Source of the DNA: CAWBRT01 sp963832785
GTDB taxonomy: Bacteria > Acidobacteriota > Terriglobia > Terriglobales > Acidobacteriaceae
Direction: 5' to 3'
Length of the DNA stretch: 64,000 nt
Assembly: GCA_963832785.1 (NCBI GenBank)
Contig: CAWHVF010000006.1
Location: 248,001 to 312,000, forward strand
The position numbers and the translations under genes were made by a program. Positions 26,072-35,409 of the stretch are shown here, one piece after another. The notes under the pieces are model-generated. The model saw nothing but the letters and a program-made list of their open reading frames with translations, did not search any database and was not told where the DNA came from. The first letter of the stretch is position 1; each line of letters starts with the position of its first letter.

Positions 26072-26327
26072 CCCCACCCTGGAGCGTGTTTCATAAATGG
26101 AATTAGCCGGTGGAAGCCCACGCCTTCAGGCGTGGGAAACAATGCTCAATAGAGAACGCCTTTAGGCGCTGTGGATAGATCGCCACGGCGGCTAAAGCCG
26201 CTTTCGACTAATGCCTTGGTCCCCACGGCTAAAGCCGTGGGCTTCCACAATAACCCCTCTCTCCTAAAGCCAAAATCATTCAAAACCATTTATGAAACAA
26301 GCTGTAGCAAAAAAAGTTAGGGCGGGG
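26072..26327. mobile_element. Nested palindromic element (MITE-like)
   Basis: A 256-base structure of three nested inverted repeats. The outer pair is CCCCACCCT (26072-26080) with AGGGCGGGG (26319-26327). The middle pair is GTTTCATAAATGG (26088-26100) with CCATTTATGAAAC (26286-26298), a perfect 13-base match. The inner pair is GTGGAAGC (26110-26117) with GCTTCCAC (26241-26248). It has no coding capacity. The outer pair is the C-rich hairpin seen at 20582-20612, apparently opened by insertion of the inner parts. Confidence 0.65.
26110..26248. repeat. GTGGAAGC-bounded repeat, copy 1
   Basis: A 139-base unit with inverted ends GTGGAAGC/GCTTCCAC and internal short palindromes (CCACGCCTTCAGGCGTGG, CGGCTAAAGCCG twice). 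A second unit of the same plan lies at 46222-46356. Confidence 0.75.
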
Positions 26328-26395
26328 CACCCGGCAACGGGTGAAATCCCGAGCGTAGCGAGGGACCTCAGTCAGAAAAAATCACGTGAGAGAAA

Positions 26396-26441
26396 TGGTG
26401 GGCAGTGCAGGACTCGAACCTGCGACCTCCTGCTTGTAAGG
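26396..26441. other. Duplicated 3' part of tRNA-Val (candidate att site)
   Basis: These 46 bases are identical, in the same orientation, to 27973-28018, which covers the 3' half of tRNA-Val(UAC) from the anticodon loop to the ACC end. Such a duplicated tRNA 3' segment is what tyrosine-recombinase integration into a tRNA gene leaves behind. No integrase gene lies between the two copies. Confidence 0.75.
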
Positions 26442-26637
26442 TGTATTTGGAAGATTTCACTAGATTTCTTCCGGTATCTTTAGTTATTACAAAATCGTGG
26501 GTTAGGGCCACTTCCGGCCCGCCCGCGATTTCTTTGTTTTTCACCCATTTTCTTTCAGGGGTCCCCGCTATTTTAACCACACCTCAAGTTTGACGTTTGT
26601 TCACAATCGCGCTTCAATGTCACGAGGATTTAACGCT

Positions 26638-27636
26638 ATGGCAAATGAACCAATCAATGATTTGTTATCGCCCGAAGGTCTCCAACTCCTGCAGCAGCTT
26701 CAAAGCATATTTATGCCCCACTATAGGAGGCGGCAGCAAGCTGCGATCGACAATAAATTGAGATTGGTCCACTACACGTCAGCCGAGGCGGCGGTGAGTA
26801 TCATAAGGACGAAATGTCTCTGGATGCGCAACACGACCTGCATGTCCGATTATCGTGAAGTGCAGTACGGCTTTGAAATAATTAACTCGCTGTTTTTGTC
26901 CAACAAGAACACGAGAGATCAGTTTGTGGCTGCGCTTGACAGCGGTGCTCCTGGTGCCGCATTGGGAGGGTTCAAGCTGTTTGATGAGTGGTGGAATGAC
27001 ATCCAGCTCAGCAGCTATGTTTTTTCATTGTCGGAGCACGACCGCAAAGAAGACAGACATGGACGTTTATCTATGTGGCGTGCTTTTGGGGAGGGTGCTC
27101 GGGTCGCAATCGTCTGTAACATTCCCTGGGAGTCTGCGGCGGGTGTTCCATTGAATCTAATGTTCAGTCCGGTTGCTTACTTCACTGCGGAGGAGATTCG
27201 CGCGGAGATTGAGCAGGTTATAGAAAACATCAAGGCCAGTAGTGGGTTTCTATGTTCCGTTAATCGTGCTCACGTTGTGGCGTGTGTTTTTGCTATGCTC
27301 ATGGCCGGCGTTCTGTGCCTTAAACATGAAGGCTTCCACGAGGAACGCGAATGGCGGGCAATCTATGCGCCTAAGAGGCTTCCTTCAGTCCTTATGGAAC
27401 ACTCCACGGAAGTTATTCGTGGAGTTCCACAGCTTGTGTACAAAGCCCCGCTTGATAAAAAGATTGCACCTTCCCTTGCTGATCTGGACCTGTCAAGCCT
27501 ACTTGATCACGTAATAATCGGTCCCTCCGAGTATCCATGGGCGATGTATGAAGCCTTCGTGGAGGAACTCAAGGTTGCTGGTGTTCCAGACGCGAAGGAC
27601 CGCGTACTTGTTTCCGGCATTCCCATTCGTACATGA
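26638..27636 (+). CDS. DUF2971-domain protein
   Basis: A 332-residue protein of unknown function. The start at 26638 follows a GAGG ribosome-binding site and gives MANEPINDLLSPEG; an earlier ATG at 26590 is possible. DUF2971 marks are seen in order: LVHYTSAEAAVSIIRTKCLW at about 43-62, a short MSDYREVQYGF segment, the central YVFSLSEHDRKEDRHGRLS then MWRAFGEGARVAIVC, and the late HEEREWRAIYAPK. The HYTS and FSLSE-SMWRAFG residues are the most conserved parts of the family. Codon use and base composition are more AT-rich than the neighbours, in line with transfer. It is the only cargo gene of the tRNA-bounded insert. Confidence 0.8.
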   Translation: MANEPINDLLSPEGLQLLQQLQSIFMPHYRRRQQAAIDNKLRLVHYTSAEAAVSIIRTKCLWMRNTTCMSDYREVQYGFEIINSLFLSNKNTRDQFVAALDSGAPGAALGGFKLFDEWWNDIQLSSYVFSLSEHDRKEDRHGRLSMWRAFGEGARVAIVCNIPWESAAGVPLNLMFSPVAYFTAEEIRAEIEQVIENIKASSGFLCSVNRAHVVACVFAMLMAGVLCLKHEGFHEEREWRAIYAPKRLPSVLMEHSTEVIRGVPQLVYKAPLDKKIAPSLADLDLSSLLDHVIIGPSEYPWAMYEAFVEELKVAGVPDAKDRVLVSGIPIRT

Positions 27637-27972
27637 AATTCTTTCTGCGTACTCAGCGGAGGGTTGCTGGTTGCGATCCCGGCTGTTTTTGCGGCCCTTC
27701 GCATCGTTCTACGTAAGACTCTGGGGGAAATACAGGGGCGGCCCCGCGCAAGAGCCGCCCCCTGGGGGCGTGCACAGAGAACACACCACCATGGCGGGCG
27801 TCGAGCGTGCATACAGTCCACGTCGGCGCCGATATGGACGGGCCGCCCGTGAGCGGAGCGGCCCGCTGCCGCTACTCCCCCTGAGGCAATCGGGTAAGGA
27901 GCAACTGCCCGGAATTTTCCCCAGAGGACAAGGCTGGTTTCGGAGCGGGTCGCGCTAACTGATTGATTTAAT
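27637..27972. other. Non-coding end of the tRNA-associated insert
   Basis: About 335 bases after the DUF2971 stop. It contains a strong GGGGCGGC/GCCGCCCC hairpin near 27733-27761 but no gene I can recognise. Confidence 0.45.
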
Positions 27973-27975
27973 TGG

Positions 27976-28049
27976 TGGGCAGTGCAGGACTCGAACCTGC
28001 GACCTCCTGCTTGTAAGGCAGGCGCTCTAACCAACTGAGCTAACCGCCC
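27976..28049 (-). tRNA. tRNA-Val (anticodon UAC)
   Basis: A 74-base cloverleaf on the minus strand. The acceptor stem is GGGCGGT with ACTGCCC (one G-T pair), discriminator A followed by an encoded CC. The anticodon stem CCTGC/GCAGG holds loop CTTACAA with anticodon TAC (valine), and the T-arm is GCAGG-TTCGAGT-CCTGC. It lies upstream of the insert whose left end copies its 3' half. Confidence 0.97.
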
Positions 28050-28120
28050 GCGCTGCGGCTTGACAGCAGTATATCGCAGCAGCGGCAGCTTGCTTTCATT
28101 CTGTTGAGAGAGCCATGACT

Positions 28121-31100
28121 CTAGGCCGTCGCCAGCCGTGCCGGCGGCTGCTCGGTCCCCAGGCGCACGGAGACTATCTTCGAGACCCCCGGCTCCTGCA
28201 TCGTCACCCCGTACATCAGCGGCGCCACCGACATGGTTTTCTTGCTGTGGGTGATGATGATGAACTGCGTCTGCAGGCTCATCTCGCGCACCAGTTCGGT
28301 GAAGCGGTCGATGTTGGAGTCGTCCAGCGGTGCGTCCACCTCGTCCAGTATGCAGAACGGGCTCGGCTGGTGCTGGAAGATGCCGATCAGCAGCGCCAGT
28401 GCGGTCAGCGCCTTTTCTCCGCCCGATAGCAGCAGCACGTTCTGCAGCTTCTTGCCGGGAGGCGAGGCCACGATGTCGATGCCGCTTTCGGCCGAATTCT
28501 CCTCGTCGGTCAGCTTCATCAGGGCCAGCCCGCCGCCGAACAACTTGGTGAACGTCTTCTGGAAGTTTTCGTTGATGGCGGCGAAAGCCTCGTCGAACTT
28601 CTGCCGGGTGACGGCGTCGATCTCCTTGATGGTGCGCTGCGTGTTCTCGATGGAATCCCACAGGTCCTTGCGCTGCCCCTCCAGGAACTCGTGGCGCTGG
28701 GCCGTTTCCTTGTACTCCTCCAGGGCCATCATGTTCACCGGGCCCATGGAGTCGAGCTTGGTGCGCATCTCGTGGTAGGCCGCATCCTCGGCCGCCAGGG
28801 CTTCGCCGCTGAGCCGGGCCAACTGCTCGTCGGCCAGCAACTGCTCGCGTGTCGAGGAAAGCTCCTGCAGGCAGGTCTCGGACATGTGTTCCAAGTCGGA
28901 CTGCAGCTTGGCCGCCGCGGCTCCCAACTCGGCGCGGCGGTCGCGCGTCTGGTCGAGCTCGCTGCGCGCCGCCTTCAGCGCCTCCTCAATTTCCAGCAGC
29001 CGGGCGCGTATGCCCTCCGACTCCGCCCGCAGGCGAACTTCGTCGGCCTCGATACGCCCGCGCTCCTCGGTCCATTCCAGCAACTGCGCGGCGATGCGCT
29101 CGTTCTCTTCAGCGCGCTGCTTCTGCTCGGCCGCCGCCGCTTCCAGTTGGAAGCGCAGGCTGTGAATGCGGCGATTGACTTCGCCGGCCATGGACTGAAT
29201 GCGCGCCAGGGAAGAAGCGGCCGCGCGGCGCCGCTCTTCCAGGGTGGCCACCAGGGCCAGAGCCTGGGAAGCCGCCTGCGCGGCCTGGTCGCGGGCCTCG
29301 CGCAGTCGCTCCAAGCTCGTCCTGACCAAGCTTCATCTGCGTTTCCAGTTGGCTGCGACGCTCCTCCTGCGCCGCCAGCTCCTGCTGCTGCCCGGCAATG
29401 AACTGCCGCCGCTCCTCGCTCTCCCGCGCCACCCGTTGTTCTTCGCGCTCGTAGGTGTCCAGACGCTCGCGCACGCGCGCCATCTCGCTGTCGAGCTGGC
29501 GCAGGGTGTGGCCGCTGGTCATGGCCTGCTTCTCCGCCTCGCGGCGCTCGTTCTCCAGCTTTTCGAGCAAGCGTGGCCAGCTCGCCGATCTCGCGGCCCA
29601 GCAGCGCCACCCTGGCCTGCTGATCGGCCAGCGCTCGTTCCAGCTCGGCCATCTGCCGCAGCACGTCGCGCAGCTCGCGCTTGAGCGAGAGCGGACCTTC
29701 GCTTCGCTGCCGGCCGCCGGTGACCATCACGTTGTGGAAGCACTCGCCGGATTGGGAGAGGAAGAACGCCTCCGGATTTTCCAGCGCCAGCGAGCGTCCG
29801 GTGCCGGAGTTGGCGACGATGTAGCCATTGCCCAGCTTGGGCAGTATCACCTCCAGCGATTTGCCGAAGCCGTTCAGCACGCGTATGCAGTTCTTCAGCG
29901 GAGTGACCTGTTCGGACGGCATCTGCGGGCGCGCGCTCTCGTCCAGTACGAAGGAGAACTTGGCCTGTGCATCATCGGGATGCACCAGGAAAGTGGCGCG
30001 GCCGTCCACGTCGCTGCGCAGCAGGCGCAGGCCTTCGTCGGCGGCGTCCCAGGATTTGACGACGATGTAATTGAGCTCCTCGCGCAGGAACTCGTCCACC
30101 ACGCCCTCGTAGCGGTCCTCGACTTCCAGGAAGTCGGCGAGCACGCCCACCGGCGCCATGCCTCCCTGCAGCGCCTGCGAGCGGAAAAGCTTGCGCACGG
30201 ATTCGCTGGAATAGCCGTGCTCGGCGATCACCGATTCCAGCGAAGCGCGCTGGCCTTGCAAGGTGGCGAACTCGGCGCGCATGCCGATCGAGCGAGCGCT
30301 TGCCCTCGGTCTCGGCCTGCCGTTTCTCTTCCAACTGGCGGCGCGTCTCGGCGATTTGCGCGGCTACGCTCGCGGTCCTCTGCTGCGCCGACTCGAATTC
30401 CAGGCTGATCTGCCCGCGCTGGCCGCCGAAGACCTCGGCCTGCTGATTGGCGGTGGCGATCTCCTTTTGCAAGCGCTGCGCCTCGCGCTCGAGCGCGGCG
30501 ATGTGCTCCTCGGCCTGGGTGACGCGGTTGCGCACGGTCGAGGCGGCGGCGATGGCGTCCATGATCGAGCGCCGATGCTGCTCCTGCTCGCGTTCGACCT
30601 GCTGCAGGGCGGCGGCGGCATCCTGCGCCTGCTGCTGCCGCGCGCGCAGCTCCGCCTGGGCGGCGGCCACCTCGGCGGCGGCCGACTCCAGCACCTGCTG
30701 GTTGCCGGCCAGCTCTTCCTGGAGGCGCGCCAGCTGCTCGCTGGTCTGGCCGATTTCGGCTTCGGCGGCGGCCGAGCGCGCGGCCAGCTCGGCGCAGCGC
30801 TCGTCGTTGGTGCGGCTGCGGGTGGCGGAACGATCCATCTCCAGGTTGAGCTGACTGAGACGCTCGCGTGCCTGCCGCGCTTCGTTATCGATGGCGTAGC
30901 CGCGCTGCGCGCGTTCGCCGTGCTCGGACTCCAACTGCTGCGCCGCCCGGCTGCGGGCGGCCAACTCCTCGCCCAGCTTGTTTAGTTCCGATTCCAGGCC
31001 GGAAGCCTGCTGCTGCAAGTCGGTGAAGCGGCTGGCCAGCACCAGGCGAAGCTTGCCGCGCATCTCGTCGCGTAGGCGGCCATAACGCTCGGCCTTGGCG

Positions 31101-32041
31101 GCCTGGCGCTTGAGCGAATTCATCTGCCGCGTCACTTCGTCGAAGATGTCGTTGATGCGCGCCAGGTTCTGGCGGGCGTCTTCCAGCCGCGCCTCGGCCA
31201 GACGTTTGCGGGCCTTGAAGCGAGTGATCCCGGCGGCCTCTTCGATGATGTTGCGGCGGTCGGTCGGCTTGCTGCTCAGTATCTGGCCGATGCGTCCCTG
31301 CTCGATCAGGGCATAGGATTCCGGGCCCAGGCCGGTGCCCATGAAGATATCCTGAATGTCGCGCAGGCGGCAGAACTTGCCGTTGAGCTGATACTCGCTC
31401 TCTCCGGAGCGGAACAGGCGGCGCGTGACCACGATCTCGCCCTTGCCATAATTCGTTCTGAACTTGCGGCGGCGAATCTTCAGCACTACTTGAGGCCCGG
31501 CGGCAGAAGCAGCCGCGGCATTTTGCTGGATGCTAATGGCGGCTGTGTCCGAGGCGGCTGGCGATTGTGCGCCACTTACGCTGGCGGCCGAATTCGCATT
31601 CGCCACGCCAACAGCCGGGGCCTCTTCCGTCTGTCCCGGACGTACGGCTTCTATATACTCCTCGGCTTCTTCGGCTTTTGCTTGAACCAGGGCGGCCTCG
31701 TCCCAGTCGGCGGCCGGCATGTCGTCGCGGATTTCGATTTCCGGCACGACGACCGGTGTGCCGTCGTAGGTTTCGGGATCGACCAGGTGCAGCGTGACTT
31801 CGGCCATGCCGGTGGGCTTGCGTTCGCGCGTGCCGGCAAAGATGACGTCTTCCATGCGCGCGCCGCGCAGCGACTTGGCCGATTGCTCGCCCAGCACCCA
31901 TGCTATGGCGTCGGAGATGTTCGATTTCCCGCAACCGTTGGGGCCGACGATGGCGGCCACGCCTTCGCCGTTGAACTTCAGTTCAGTGCGGTCGCAAAAG
32001 GACTTAAAGCCCAGGATCTGGAGCTTCTTGAGTTTAAGCAA
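28121..32041 (-). pseudogene. smc: Chromosome segregation protein SMC, with three apparent one-base insertions
   Basis: The gene for the condensin ATPase SMC, read in four successive frames. The N-terminal head has the Walker A GPNGCGKSN and the LQILGFKSF start; coiled coils surround the hinge (HGYSSESVRKLF to PLKNCIRVL). The C-terminal head has LLSGGEKALTALAL and Walker B FCILDEVDAPLDD. Frames change near 30295, 29570 and 29320, each needing removal of one base; the joined protein would be about 1,305 residues. A TTG at 32041 was chosen as start, six bases after AAGGAG. An Ala/Ser-rich insert of about 100 residues sits in the head. SMC is nearly always needed, so errors in the assembly are likely. 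Confidence 0.88.
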
Positions 32042-32941
32042 GTTCAACTCCTTGCGTGCTCACGCCTGCCTCTAGCCACCCAGCGAAGCGTAGCTGCGCG
32101 CTTCGCCCGGATGTGGCAAAAAGCTGCCGGTCTGTGAACCACAACTGCCGTTAATGCCTGCTTCAGCGCATGGAAATTCAGATGTCCAAAGCGCTGCAGC
32201 GGCCCTGGCGCCCGCGCCATTTTCCGGCGGGCGCGTACAGCATGGCGAGCGGTTGGCTGGTGTGTGCGAACGCCGCTGCCATGCCCGGGGTTCGACCACC
32301 ATCCCGGCGCCAACTCGAAGCTGCAGGGCAATCGCATCTCCCCGAAGGGAGCCGCCTCGCAAGTTGAGCTCACTTTATCCGGGTTGCCGGGTGGGGTCAA
32401 GTATGTAAACTCTATATATGGGCAGAAGATTTCCACAGCCCAATATCTTGGGTTGAGAGTGTACGATTTCTTGTTTGGGAATCCGGCCTTTGCCGGGCTG
32501 GTGCTAAAACTGCACAGATTTGAGTGCAATCCCCGGGCACGGCAGAATTTCAACTTCGCCCCTGGCGGGACACGTAGAGAAAAGCTCCTGGCTCGCGGAC
32601 AGGTATTCCTCCACCCGTAAACACTTAACAGGCGCACAGCGAATCACTCTGTGAAAGGAAGCCGCAGAACCAGAGACGAACCCAGCATACGCCTGAACAG
32701 GGGTAATTACAATGTCACCATCAAGCCCGGCAGTGATTATCTTGGTTTCAGCGGGACATACCGCCACAAGAAAGACCCCCGCCCTGGCAAAAAAAGCGAG
32801 GGTGGGGCACCCGGCATCCTGGGTGCTTGTAGACGTGAGCCGCTAGCGTCTTGAGCCGCGAATTTGTAAAATTTTTGTCATTTCCGCCCTAAATGTGCAT
32901 ACATCACGGATTCTGGGGCAGTTTCTTCTTAGGATTTAAGC
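32042..32941. other. Long divergent gap between smc and the radical SAM gene
   Basis: About 900 bases. Open frames of up to 197 codons exist on both strands but none has a recognisable motif or ribosome-binding site. One C-rich hairpin (CCCCGCCCT/AGGGTGGGG, 32777-32807, followed by CACCCGG) lies near the right end. I see no RNA gene. Confidence 0.4.
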
Positions 32942-34609
32942 ATGATTTCGACGTTCGGCGACACGATTCAACCTCATCCCAAGGGAGTACAGGCCCGAGT
33001 TCTGTTCAGTTCCGTTTTCGGTCCCTACGCGCAGGATGACGACTTTGGCAGCCGCGCCATCAATCCCATGGAGCTTTACCACAACCAGGTAACGCGCGGA
33101 CAGGGCGCCTTCTCGCTGCGCATGTTTCACCGCTCCTGGGGCTTGATGATGATCCAGCACAACATCTCCGCCCCCTGCACGCTGCTGGATTTCCCCACCC
33201 TGGAGCGTTTCGACCGGGAGCTGACCGAGTACGAGTACGACATCGTGGGCATCTCCTCGATCATTCCCAACCTGGGCAAGGTGCAGGAGATGTGCCGACG
33301 CGTGCGGCGGCTTTCGCCCAAGTCGGTAGTGATCGTGGGCGGACACGTGGCCGCCATTCCTGAAATCGAGTCGCTGGTTGACGCCGATTACATCGTCAGG
33401 GGCGAGGGCATCGCCTGGATGCGGCAATACCTGGGCGAAGACCCGCATGCGCCCATCGAGCACCCGGAGATCCTCTCCGGTTTTGGCATGCGGGTGCTGG
33501 GCATGCATGTGCCCGAGTCGACCAAGGACACGGCGGCGACCATCATCCCGTCGGTCGGCTGCCCGCTCGGGTGCAATTTCTGCACCACCTCTTCCTTCTT
33601 TGGCGGCAAAGGAAAGGCGCATCACTTCTTCGAGTCGGGAGAGGAACTCTTTGGCGTGATGGAGCACATGGAGCACGCCATGGGCGTCAGCTCGTTCTTC
33701 GTCATGGACGAAAACTTCCTGCTCAATCGCCCGCGCGCCCTGCAGCTCCTGGAGCTGATGAAGCAGAAAGGGAAGAGCTGGGCGCTGTACGTCTTCTCCT
33801 CAGTGAATGCCATCCGCAAGTACACCATGCAGGAGCTGGTGGAGCTGGGCATCTCCTGGATATGGGTAGGGCTGGAATCGCCCAACTCGAGCTACTCGAA
33901 GCTGAAGAATTCCGACACCCAGGCGCTGGCGGCGGAGCTGCGCCAGCACGGCATCAAGATGCTGGGCTCGACCATCGTCGGCCTGGAGCACCATACCCCG
34001 GAGAACATTCGCCGGGAAATCGAATACGCCGTCAACCACCGCACCGATTTCCATCAGTTCATGCTCTACACCCCGGTGCCGGGCACGCCGTTGTATTTCC
34101 AGATGCAGCAGGAAAATCGCATGCTGGACGTGGACCTGGCCGACATCCACGGCCAGTTCAAGTTCAACTTCAAACACGCGGCCATCTCGCGCGACGACTC
34201 CCAGCGCTTCCTCGACTGGGCCTTCAAGTTCGATTTCGACAAGAACGGACCCAGCCTGTACCGCATCTGCGAAACCATGTTCCAGGGCTGGAAGCGCTAC
34301 AAGAACTACCCCGACTTCCGCGTGCGCGCGCGCTTCCTGGCCGAAGGGGCAAAGCTCAAAGGCACCTACAACGCGGCGCTGTGGGCCATGGAAAAGCATC
34401 TGCGCAAAACCAATGCCGCCGTGGCGCAGAAGATCCACGTGCTGCGCCGGCAGATCGAAGACGAGTTCGGACTCGTGGCGCGCGTGGTGCGCTGGGTCAC
34501 CGGGCCGCTGCTGCTGTGGAGCTCCAGGAGGGAAGAGAAGCGGCTGGCGCGCGGCATCGCCTACGAACCGCCTACCTTTGTCGATCGTCACAACTGGCAG
34601 GGAGTGTAA
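32942..34609 (+). CDS. B12-binding-type radical SAM protein
   Basis: A 555-residue radical SAM enzyme. Residues about 75-180 form a Rossmann-like domain of the B12-binding type (DIVGISSIIPNLGKVQEM, then VVIVGGHVAAIPEIE, DYIVRGEG), although the DxHxxG cobalamin loop is not seen. The radical SAM core begins at the iron-sulfur motif GCPLGCNFC (CX3CX2C) at about 202-210 and includes VGLESPNSSYSKL. The C-terminal 150 residues are not recognised and end with a hydrophobic, basic tail. These enzymes often modify lipids, hopanoids, cofactors or natural products. The product here is unknown. The next gene, rph, is 52 bases downstream and may be co-transcribed. Confidence 0.82.
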   Translation: MISTFGDTIQPHPKGVQARVLFSSVFGPYAQDDDFGSRAINPMELYHNQVTRGQGAFSLRMFHRSWGLMMIQHNISAPCTLLDFPTLERFDRELTEYEYDIVGISSIIPNLGKVQEMCRRVRRLSPKSVVIVGGHVAAIPEIESLVDADYIVRGEGIAWMRQYLGEDPHAPIEHPEILSGFGMRVLGMHVPESTKDTAATIIPSVGCPLGCNFCTTSSFFGGKGKAHHFFESGEELFGVMEHMEHAMGVSSFFVMDENFLLNRPRALQLLELMKQKGKSWALYVFSSVNAIRKYTMQELVELGISWIWVGLESPNSSYSKLKNSDTQALAAELRQHGIKMLGSTIVGLEHHTPENIRREIEYAVNHRTDFHQFMLYTPVPGTPLYFQMQQENRMLDVDLADIHGQFKFNFKHAAISRDDSQRFLDWAFKFDFDKNGPSLYRICETMFQGWKRYKNYPDFRVRARFLAEGAKLKGTYNAALWAMEKHLRKTNAAVAQKIHVLRRQIEDEFGLVARVVRWVTGPLLLWSSRREEKRLARGIAYEPPTFVDRHNWQGV

Positions 34610-34661
34610 CGCCGGCGACTAGCTTTGCCCGAAGTGAATGCCGGCGTGATAGATTGACTGG

Positions 34662-35390
34662 GTGAACGTTCCTGCCCGCTCCGACAACCGCCTGCCGGAC
34701 CAGATGCGTCCGGTGAAACTCACGCTCGATTTCATACGCACGGCCGAAGGCTCCTGCCTGGTGGAGTTCGGCCACACCCGCGTCATCTGCACGGCCTCCA
34801 TCGAGGAAACCGTTCCTGCCTGGATGCGCAACCTGGGGCGCGGCTGGATCACCAGCGAGTACGGCATGCTGCCGCGCTCGACCCTGACGCGCACGCCGCG
34901 CGAGAGCAGCCGCGGGCGCATCGGCGGACGCACGCACGAGATTCAACGGCTGATTGGACGCTCCATGCGCGCGGTGATCGACCTGGAAAAGCTCGGCGAG
35001 CGCACCCTGTGGATAGATTGCGACGTCATCCAGGCCGACGGCGGCACGCGCACCGCTGCCATCACCGGCGGCTTTGTCGCCCTGGCCTCGGCGTTGCGCA
35101 AGCTGGTCGCCGCCGGCACCCTAAAACGCCTGCCGCTGCGCGACCAGGTGGCTGCCGTCTCGGTGGGAATCGTGCACGGCCAGGCCATGCTCGACCTCTC
35201 CTACGAGGAAGACTCGCAGGCCGAGGTGGACACAAACTTCGTCATGACCGGCTCCGACCGCTTTGTCGAGCTACAGGCCACCGCCGAGCAAAAGCCCTTC
35301 ACCGACGCCCAACTGGCGCAGATGACCAGCTTGGCGCGCAAGGGCCTGGGAGAACTGCTCGCCTTGCAAAAAACTGTGTTGGGACTCTGA
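34662..35390 (+). CDS. rph: Ribonuclease PH
   Basis: A 242-residue phosphate-dependent 3'-5' exoribonuclease that trims tRNA 3' ends. It fits the family over its whole length: SDNRLPDQMRPVKLTLDF at the start, the RNA-binding GMLPRSTLTRTPRESSRGRI at about 69-88, IDCDVIQADGGTRTAAITG at about 117-135 with the active-site Asp and Arg, and DLSYEEDSQAEVDTNFVMTG near 180-200. Start is a GTG at 34662. It converges with the DUF4337 gene 19 bases away. Confidence 0.95.
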   Translation: MNVPARSDNRLPDQMRPVKLTLDFIRTAEGSCLVEFGHTRVICTASIEETVPAWMRNLGRGWITSEYGMLPRSTLTRTPRESSRGRIGGRTHEIQRLIGRSMRAVIDLEKLGERTLWIDCDVIQADGGTRTAAITGGFVALASALRKLVAAGTLKRLPLRDQVAAVSVGIVHGQAMLDLSYEEDSQAEVDTNFVMTGSDRFVELQATAEQKPFTDAQLAQMTSLARKGLGELLALQKTVLGL

Positions 35391-35409
35391 AGCGACGGCT
35401 GGCGCGATG

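Larger units (their letters stand above)
26442..27972. mobile_element. Small tRNA-Val-associated insert
   Basis: The DNA between the two 46-base repeats. It is more AT-rich than its surroundings and carries a single gene, a DUF2971 protein. No integrase, replication or packaging gene is present, so it is either a remnant of a larger island or a satellite moved by enzymes encoded elsewhere. Confidence 0.6.

Noticed and set aside
27507..28661. A 384-codon open frame on the minus strand across the tRNA-Val gene, the insert end and the 3' end of smc.
   Set aside because: It reads the SMC C-terminal region in the wrong frame and the tRNA as protein. The SMC frame at 28121-29329 matches the family and tRNA-Val is clear.
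28121..32041. Programmed +1 frameshifting as an explanation of the smc frame changes.
   Set aside because: Three independent sites in one gene, plus two in other genes, make it very unlikely. No shared slippery stop-codon context was seen; an insertion-biased error is simpler.
32044..32637. Genes of 100-200 codons in the smc/radical SAM gap.
   Set aside because: Frames on both strands overlap, lack ribosome-binding sites and motifs, and have Arg/His/Pro-rich shadow composition.
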